Both the position numbers and the translations under genes were made by a program. A DNA stretch of 14,219 nt from Deltaproteobacteria bacterium (GTDB lineage: Bacteria > Myxococcota > Myxococcia > SLRQ01): contig SKWY01000440.1 in assembly GCA_007128675.1 (NCBI GenBank), forward strand, positions 1 to 14,219, written 5' to 3'. The notes under the pieces were generated by a model. It was given only the letters and a program-made list of their open reading frames with translations. It did no database searches and was not told the origin of the DNA. Below, in pieces: positions 7,097 through 11,726 of the stretch (positions are counted from its first letter, which is position 1; each line of letters begins with the position of its first letter).

Positions 7097-7370
7097 GGCT
7101 CGGGAGACTACCACCAGTTTCGCTAGGAATCGCTGTGTCGTTTCCTGGGCGGAGCACCGGCGAGACGCTCTCCTTGTGCGGGTAAACATGGACGCAAAGC
7201 GCCGCACCACCTGCTGGCGCTCTGTTCGCGCACGCCAAGGTAGCCGTCTCTCGTGTCCCCGCTTTGCCCCGCCCGAGACAAATTTGCCGCAAGTCCCTAC
7301 TTTCTGAAGGAGGATCATCACCGAGCCGATTTCGAGATGGGGTGTATCCGTCGGGGCGTGGGAATCTTGC
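7097..7370. other. divergent gap between radA and the M23 lipoprotein
   Basis: This 274-base stretch should hold promoters for both genes, but I see no strong sigma-70 pair. On the plus strand a perfect AAGGAGG at 7307-7313 looks like a Shine-Dalgarno, yet no ATG, GTG or TTG follows at normal spacing in the peptidase frame. ATG 7337 in another frame encodes an 18-residue hydrophobic peptide ending in a stop; I do not call it a gene. The minus-strand frame of radA stays open to 7321. Confidence 0.45.
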
Positions 7371-8483
7371 TTGCTTGGGTCATGGGCTGGTAGCTTTTTA
7401 GCCGATGCGGGCTATTCGGCCACGCCCAAGGCACCTCGACTCCAGCTTCGAGACAATGGAAAGGCAGGCTATCTAGTCGTTGCCGTGGTGTTTCTGTGCT
7501 CTTGCGCGCATGGAGATAAGCAGCCTTCCACGTCGATTGTACCCGCCGAGGTTCGGACTGATACGTCCTCCCGAGGAGTGCCTGCCACGACGCTGCCGGC
7601 TCCTCCCGCCAGAGCGGAACCTACCAGCATCGAAGTGCCGGGTTCTTGGCGAGATCGTGGTCGACGATCCGACCTTTCGCCGAGCATGGCGATTGATGAC
7701 GAGCTTGCGAGGCTAAGCTATGTGCTGGGCTCCTTGCGCGCCGCCCGAGGAGAGGAAGGTGAGATGCCGCCCCCTAGAGCCACGTTGGCGGCATGGGAAC
7801 GCATTCTCAACGAGCTCGACGCATACCTCGACCAGGCGCCATGTAGCACGCCCACGCTTCAGCTAGTCCGCGCGAAGGTTACGGTGGAGACCGAGCTGGA
7901 CATAGAGTCTCGCGTGTGGCGCTTCCCGGGGCATTTGACCTCTCGGGTACGTTCTCGTGTCGCGTATATGGAGCAGCGGATCGAGGGGGGGCGTGCCGGC
8001 CTCGAAAAGATACCAGCAGGCGATGATTCACCCTTGGCCACGTGGCCGGTGGAGCCTGTCCAATTGACCTCGGAGTTCGGATGGCGCCGGGATCCTTTCC
8101 ACGGTGGTGCTCGCTTTCATTACGGTATCGATCTGCGGGCAGGCTTTGGTCAGCTGGTGGTCTCCGCCGGGCAGGGCGTCGTGGACTGGGCTGATTGGAA
8201 CGGAGGGCATGGAAGGCACGTGGAGATTCATCACCCAGGTGGGTGGGTGACCCGTTATAGCCACTTGGCGAAGCTCTTCGTCGAGGCTGGAGACGAGGTC
8301 GAGGCTGGTGATCCGATCGGGCTCGCCGGAGATACGGGCCGCGCGACAGGCCCCCATCTGCATTTCGAGATCTGGCGCGATGGTGCTGTTCTGGATCCCT
8401 TGGAAGTGCTCGGAGAGCCGCCGATGCATCTGACGAATAGCTTCTCCGGCGAGAGCCTGCTTAGCCTCTTGTTCGAAGATTAG
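7371..8483 (+). CDS. M23 family metallopeptidase, putative lipoprotein
   Basis: 370 residues from TTG 7371. The N-terminal region carries YLVVAVVFLCSC, a lipoprotein signal whose lipobox LCSC puts the lipidated Cys at 45, so the protein should be lipid-anchored and face the periplasm. Residues 46-100 form a Ser/Pro/Arg linker; 105-215 are helical and unassigned; 225-345 are the LytM-type endopeptidase domain. Zinc ligands: His250 and Asp254 in HYGID, and His331 of HLH (329-331); His298 in YSHLAKL is the other conserved His. It should cleave peptidoglycan crosslinks. The start is uncertain: the signal would be unusually long (44 residues), no other start codon lies between 7371 and the hydrophobic core, and the strong Shine-Dalgarno at 7307 has no partner. 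A sequencing frameshift or a rare start codon are options. The stop overlaps that of trxB. Confidence 0.9.
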   Translation: MLGSWAGSFLADAGYSATPKAPRLQLRDNGKAGYLVVAVVFLCSCAHGDKQPSTSIVPAEVRTDTSSRGVPATTLPAPPARAEPTSIEVPGSWRDRGRRSDLSPSMAIDDELARLSYVLGSLRAARGEEGEMPPPRATLAAWERILNELDAYLDQAPCSTPTLQLVRAKVTVETELDIESRVWRFPGHLTSRVRSRVAYMEQRIEGGRAGLEKIPAGDDSPLATWPVEPVQLTSEFGWRRDPFHGGARFHYGIDLRAGFGQLVVSAGQGVVDWADWNGGHGRHVEIHHPGGWVTRYSHLAKLFVEAGDEVEAGDPIGLAGDTGRATGPHLHFEIWRDGAVLDPLEVLGEPPMHLTNSFSGESLLSLLFED

Positions 8484-9457
8484 AGCGAGCCGATTTCCTC
8501 GAGATAATGCTGCGCATCCAGGGCTGCCGCGCATCCGCTACCAGCCGCCGTGATGGCTTGCCGGTACCTCGAGTCAGCGGCATCGCCGGCGACGAAGACA
8601 CCTGGAACGTTCGTTTTCGTGGTGCCTGGCTCCGCGATACGTACGTAGCCGTCATCTCGCAGGTCGATCTGACCCTTGAAGATTTTGGTGCTGGGCTCAT
8701 GCCCGATGGCGATGAAGACGCCCTGACACTCTAGATCGGAAAGGTCACCCGTCTTGACGTTGGAGAGACGCACCCCCGTTACTCCGCTAGCGGGATCTCC
8801 GAGTATCTCTTGGACCGTACTACTCCAGGCAAACTCGATCTTGGGATTCTGCTTCGCTCTTTCTTGTAGAATGCGCGAAGCTCTAAGCGCGTCGCGCCTA
8901 TGAATCACGGTGACCTTGCTCGCGAACCTGGTCAAGAAGAGAGCTTCCTCCATCGCTGTGTCACCGCCGCCGACTATTGCCACGGGCACATTCTTGAAAA
9001 AGAAACCATCACAGGTCGCACAGGCGGATACGCCGCGGCCCATAAGGGCTCGTTCGGAGGGTAGACCAAGAAACCTCGCCTGGGCGCCCGTGGCGATTAT
9101 CACCGAGCTTGCCCTGATGATCTCCTTTCGACTGGTCTGCAAACCAAAGGGAGAGTCGGAGAAATCGACCTTCGTGATCTCGCTCTCGATGAATCGTGTG
9201 CCAAAACGGGCTGCCTGCTCACGGCAGCGGTGCATCAATACCGGGCCTTCGATGCCTTCGGGGAAGCCGGGAAAGTTCTCTACCTCGGTCGTGATGGTAA
9301 GCTGGCCGCCGGGCTGCATTCCATCCACCAGCACTGGCGCGAGCTGTGCTCTGGCCGCGTAGATGGCGGCAGAATATCCTGCCGGCCCCGATCCGATGAT
9401 GGCTAGCTTGCAGAAGATCTCTTCGCTGCTGGAATCCTGCTCATTCTTTGAGTTCAT
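8480..9457 (-). CDS. trxB: thioredoxin reductase
   Basis: A 325-residue FAD/NADPH-dependent flavoprotein that reduces thioredoxin in the cytoplasm. Motifs: FAD-binding GSGPAG at 22-27; redox-active CATCD with cysteines at 146 and 149; NADPH-binding GGGDTA at 163-168, followed by HRRDALRAS, whose arginines bind the NADPH 2'-phosphate; and C-terminal GVFVAGDAADSRYRQAITAAGSGCAAALDA contacting FAD. Two ATGs compete, 9463 and 9457. GGGAG abuts 9463 but stands 6 bases before 9457, so I chose 9457. The frame continues upstream to 9604, but without family similarity. The last bases overlap the convergent M23 gene by 4. Confidence 0.97.
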   Translation of the reverse strand: MNSKNEQDSSSEEIFCKLAIIGSGPAGYSAAIYAARAQLAPVLVDGMQPGGQLTITTEVENFPGFPEGIEGPVLMHRCREQAARFGTRFIESEITKVDFSDSPFGLQTSRKEIIRASSVIIATGAQARFLGLPSERALMGRGVSACATCDGFFFKNVPVAIVGGGDTAMEEALFLTRFASKVTVIHRRDALRASRILQERAKQNPKIEFAWSSTVQEILGDPASGVTGVRLSNVKTGDLSDLECQGVFIAIGHEPSTKIFKGQIDLRDDGYVRIAEPGTTKTNVPGVFVAGDAADSRYRQAITAAGSGCAAALDAQHYLEEIGSL

Positions 9458-9463
9458 ACTCAT

Positions 9464-9468
9464 CTCCC
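9464..9468 (-). promoter_or_regulatory. ribosome-binding site deciding the trxB start
   Basis: GGGAG is 6 bases before ATG 9457 and directly against ATG 9463, which favours 9457 as the true start. Confidence 0.65.
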
Positions 9469-9765
9469 GAGGTAGTTTGGTTGTAGGGCTGACATGCGAG
9501 CTTTCCGGCGGGGCCAAGGAAGTGGCCTGATCACCTGCCTCTGCTTGGCAGCTCTCGGGCGAATCGCCGGGGCGAAGGCTCCTGGTTCGGATCGAGAAGG
9601 CCAAGAGCGAGAGCGGCGGAGAAAAGCAAGCTTGGACTTCGATGCCAAATGGTTTCGGATGCTTCCGATGTCGGTCTTGGTCTCGGTCATTGCTCTAATC
9701 GCCAATGAAGCCAGTTGTCGGCGTGTAGTCGTGCTCGAGTTCGAGAGGTGGTATACAACAATGTG
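9464..9765. other. 302-base divergent region between trxB and the cyclic-nucleotide-binding gene
   Basis: For trxB (minus strand) TTGGCA at 9643-9648 stands 17 bases before TTTTCT (9620-9625), a weak sigma-70-like pair. On the plus strand a 90-codon frame from ATG 9494 fills most of the gap (separate entry). TATACA at 9752-9757 is a -10-like hexamer with no matching -35. No terminator or operator repeat was noticed. Confidence 0.4.
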
Positions 9766-9766
9766 A
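9494..9766 (+). CDS. possible 90-residue ORF coupled to the cyclic-nucleotide-binding gene
   Basis: ATG 9494 has AGGG 6 bases upstream, and the TGA at 9764-9766 shares its last base with the next ATG (TGATG), the arrangement of translationally coupled genes. Residues 11-28 are hydrophobic (LITCLCLAALGRIAGAKA) like a signal sequence; a second hydrophobic stretch (MSVLVSVIALIA) lies near 59-70, with an Arg/Glu-rich segment between. I recognise no family and the composition is not convincing. It may be a leader peptide or just an open frame in a promoter region. Confidence 0.25.
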   Translation: MRAFRRGQGSGLITCLCLAALGRIAGAKAPGSDREGQERERRRKASLDFDAKWFRMLPMSVLVSVIALIANEASCRRVVVLEFERWYTTM

Positions 9767-10227
9767 TGGACTCTGCCGCCCTTCGTGAAATCAGTCTTTT
9801 CACAGGATTGACCAGTAACCACCTCGATGTTCTCTCCGATATCGTCGAGGACAGGGAGGTGGCGGCGGGGACGGTTTTGTTCCGGGAAGGTGACGAAGGC
9901 GACGAACTGTTCATGCTGGTTCGAGGCAAGGTGAGAATCAGTAAACGGGTTGAGGGAGTCGGCGAGGAGGCTCTCGCAATACTCGGGCCGGGAGCCTGCT
10001 TTGGAGAGATGGCGCTGATCAACGATTTGCCCAGGTCCGCCGATGCAGTGTGCAACAGTTCTTGTGTTCTAGGGGTCATAAGGCGCGAGCGTTTCGAGGA
10101 GCTTCTATTCTTGAACAAGGATTTGGCCTGTGAGCTTCTTTGGACATTCGTACGGATGCTGTCCGAGCGCCTGGCGGAGACGAGCGACAAGATCAGGTCG
10201 TTCTTTGCGATGTCCGCTCGTTTCTAG
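9766..10227 (+). CDS. stand-alone cyclic-nucleotide-binding domain protein
   Basis: A 153-residue protein consisting of a CRP-type cNMP-binding domain. Residues 3-29 form the leading helices (ALREISLFTGLTSNHLDVLS); 32-76 the beta roll (AGTVLFREGDEGDELFMLVRGKVRI). The phosphate-binding cassette FGEMALINDLPRSA at 79-92 keeps the Glu (81) and Arg (90) that contact cyclic nucleotide, so cAMP or cGMP binding is likely. A C-terminal helix follows (FVRMLSERLAETSDKIRSF), in the position of the CRP dimer helix. There is no helix-turn-helix, so it is not a DNA-binding regulator on its own; it may modulate a partner. ATG 9766 fits the family; GTG 9763 is also in frame and closer to the purine-rich GAGAGGTGG at 9743-9751. 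Similar lone domains are common in myxobacteria and relatives. Confidence 0.9.
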   Translation: MDSAALREISLFTGLTSNHLDVLSDIVEDREVAAGTVLFREGDEGDELFMLVRGKVRISKRVEGVGEEALAILGPGACFGEMALINDLPRSADAVCNSSCVLGVIRRERFEELLFLNKDLACELLWTFVRMLSERLAETSDKIRSFFAMSARF

Positions 10228-10299
10228 CAAGACCAAAGGTATTTAGAGCCATTCAGCCTCGCTACATGCCGCCTCGCCGGTGATTCGAGGGGTTTCCTT

Positions 10300-10336
10300 G
10301 GTCCGGTTCTACTCTTGTGCGTCCGAAACCCGGACC
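10300..10336. repeat. overlapping inverted repeats upstream of radC
   Basis: GGTCCGG (10300-10306) pairs with CCGGACC (10330-10336). Inside, GTCCG (10321-10325) can instead pair with CGGAC (10331-10335) around a 5-base loop. The two hairpins are mutually exclusive. No T-run follows, so an attenuator is only a guess. The rest of the 236-base gap 10228-10463 shows nothing I can name. Confidence 0.3.
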
Positions 10337-10451
10337 TAGGCTCGGGCTCAAGCTTGCGAGAAGACGTTTCTCACTGCTCGGCACGAGGGGTGCATTGGCG
10401 CCTGTCCATCGTGGCCGCCGAGAATCATCGGCTTCTCTTTGGTCGCAAGGA

Positions 10452-10457
10452 AAGGAG
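10452..10457 (+). promoter_or_regulatory. ribosome-binding site deciding the radC TTG start
   Basis: AAGGAG with a 6-base spacer to TTG 10464. It is the only well-placed site in this frame and overrides the open frame starting at 10317. Confidence 0.75.
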
Positions 10458-10463
10458 TTCACC

Positions 10464-11174
10464 TTGAGCGCGACAATCGTCCATTTGCGTCGTCACTCGA
10501 TTCCCTGTGATGCCTCGCCCCGGCGCGGACGAGGCAAGATCTTGCTCGAGCGAGATCCCGAGTCGCTTTCGGATACGGATCTGCTCGCGTTGATGATTGG
10601 TGGGGGCGGTCTTGCCCGAGAGCGGGCAAGAAGTCTGCTGGATCGTTTTCACGATACCCACGGGGTCGAGCGCGCCGCAATCAAGGAGCTGACCTCCGTG
10701 GGCGGCTTGGGCCCCGTGCGAGCAGCCGCGGTAAAGGCGGGTCTGACCTTGGGTAGAAGGGCGGCCTGCACGGAGCGATCCAGGGGAAAGAGGATCTCGT
10801 CTTCCGTGGATGTCCACCGCAGACTCTCTCCTATGCTGCGTCATCTCGATCGGGAGATCTTCATCACGGTGCTTCTCGATGCAAGGCATAGGGTGATTCG
10901 CGATGTCAGAGTGGCCGAGGGAGGGCTGACGGCATGCGCGGTCCAACCGCGCGATGTCCTCGAGCCGGCGGTTCGTGAGTGCGCGGCGGCCGTCATATTC
11001 GCTCATAACCATCCGAGCGGCGACCCATCACCCTCACAAGAGGATCTCGTTCTCACTCGCAGGCTGGTAGTGGCCGCGGAGGCTCTTGGGATTCGCGTTC
11101 TGGATCATATCGTCGTGGGGGACGGACGTTTCGTGTCGTTTCAGGAGCGTGGGCTCATGAATGCCCTGAAATGA
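10464..11174 (+). CDS. radC: RadC-family JAMM/MPN+ domain protein
   Basis: A 236-residue protein with the two RadC parts. Residues 34-100 are the helix-hairpin-helix region (LSDTDLLALMIGGGG, TSVGGLGPVRAAAVKAGL). Residues about 112-236 are the JAMM metal-binding domain with HNHPSGDPSPSQED at 181-194: His181, His183 and Asp194 are the zinc ligands, Ser191 is conserved, and Glu131 is the likely upstream catalytic Glu. The name suggests DNA repair, but that role has been questioned and the biochemical activity is not established. The start is TTG 10464, chosen because AAGGAG lies 6 bases upstream and the protein matches family length from there; the open frame up to 10317 adds a basic leader without similarity. 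Confidence 0.93.
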   Translation: MSATIVHLRRHSIPCDASPRRGRGKILLERDPESLSDTDLLALMIGGGGLARERARSLLDRFHDTHGVERAAIKELTSVGGLGPVRAAAVKAGLTLGRRAACTERSRGKRISSSVDVHRRLSPMLRHLDREIFITVLLDARHRVIRDVRVAEGGLTACAVQPRDVLEPAVRECAAAVIFAHNHPSGDPSPSQEDLVLTRRLVVAAEALGIRVLDHIVVGDGRFVSFQERGLMNALK

Positions 11175-11213
11175 AAGATCCCGATTCCAGGGTGCCTCTT
11201 CATTCCTGTTGTG

Positions 11214-11240
11214 AAAGGCAGAGCCCTTCTTGGTGCCTTT
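11214..11240. repeat. 7-bp inverted repeat between radC and the DUF3006-like gene
   Basis: AAAGGCA and TGCCTTT are perfect inverted repeats around a 13-base loop, 40 bases after the radC stop. No T-run follows, so termination would be weak at best. An imperfect hairpin (CCCTG 11164-11168 with CAGGG 11188-11192) lies just before it across the radC stop. Confidence 0.35.
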
Positions 11241-11269
11241 GTGCTTGCGTGTCGGCACTGGGGTGAGAT

Positions 11270-11274
11270 GGAGG
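11270..11274 (+). promoter_or_regulatory. ribosome-binding site of the DUF3006-like lipoprotein gene
   Basis: GGAGG with an 8-base spacer to ATG 11283. It selects this start over the upstream GTG 11211 and gives a sensible lipoprotein signal. Confidence 0.75.
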
Positions 11275-11282
11275 TATTTCGA

Positions 11283-11666
11283 ATGGGAAGAGACATGATC
11301 AATAGTCCGGATGGTTTCGTAACGACCAACGGTCGTGTTCTCGCGCTTTCCTTTATTCTCGTAGTAGTTTCGTGCCACGGGAGCGCCTGCGGTCATCACC
11401 TCAAGAGGCCCGGGAACGAGAAAGGGGCGCCATCGTTTCAAGGTCTTCCCAGCGGGTATGTGGATCGCATCGAAGGAGAGTATGCGGTTCTGATTATGGA
11501 GGATGAGAACTCCATTGATTGGCCTGCATCAGGGCTGCGAGAAGGGGATGTTGTCCGAGATGGAAGACTCGACAAGGAGGCCACCGCTGCCTTGAAAGCA
11601 AGAGTTGGGGCACTTCGAAGGCGGCTATCCAAGGAGGAGCCGGCTTGGGATGAGCTGGAACTCTGA
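11283..11666 (+). CDS. putative lipoprotein with DUF3006-like domain
   Basis: A 127-residue protein. Residues 1-31 look like a lipoprotein signal: Arg18 before a hydrophobic core (VLALSFILVVVS) and lipobox VVSC with Cys31; the n-region of 18 residues is rather long. Residues about 58-117 match the DUF3006 pattern as I remember it: YVDRIEGEYAVLIMEDE, an EGD element (REGDVV), and a closing LDKEATAALKARVGALRRRL helix. DUF3006 proteins are usually about 70-90 residues, cytoplasmic and of unknown function, probably a small beta-barrel plus helix. Here the domain seems to have been sent to the envelope. It is 108 bases from radC and convergent with the TPR gene (60-base gap). Family call by eye only. 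Confidence 0.75.
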   Translation: MGRDMINSPDGFVTTNGRVLALSFILVVVSCHGSACGHHLKRPGNEKGAPSFQGLPSGYVDRIEGEYAVLIMEDENSIDWPASGLREGDVVRDGRLDKEATAALKARVGALRRRLSKEEPAWDELEL

Positions 11667-11726
11667 CTAGTGGGTCTTCAGTCGCGAAACGCGGGGAGAC
11701 GGTGCAAGGAAATGGCGATCCACGGT

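Noticed and set aside
7097..7321. 75-codon N-terminal extension of radA
   Set aside because: Arg-rich and unlike RadA; family length and the zinc finger fit a start at 7096.
10317..10463. 49-codon N-terminal extension of radC
   Set aside because: AAGGAG six bases before TTG 10464 and the family length favour the shorter form.
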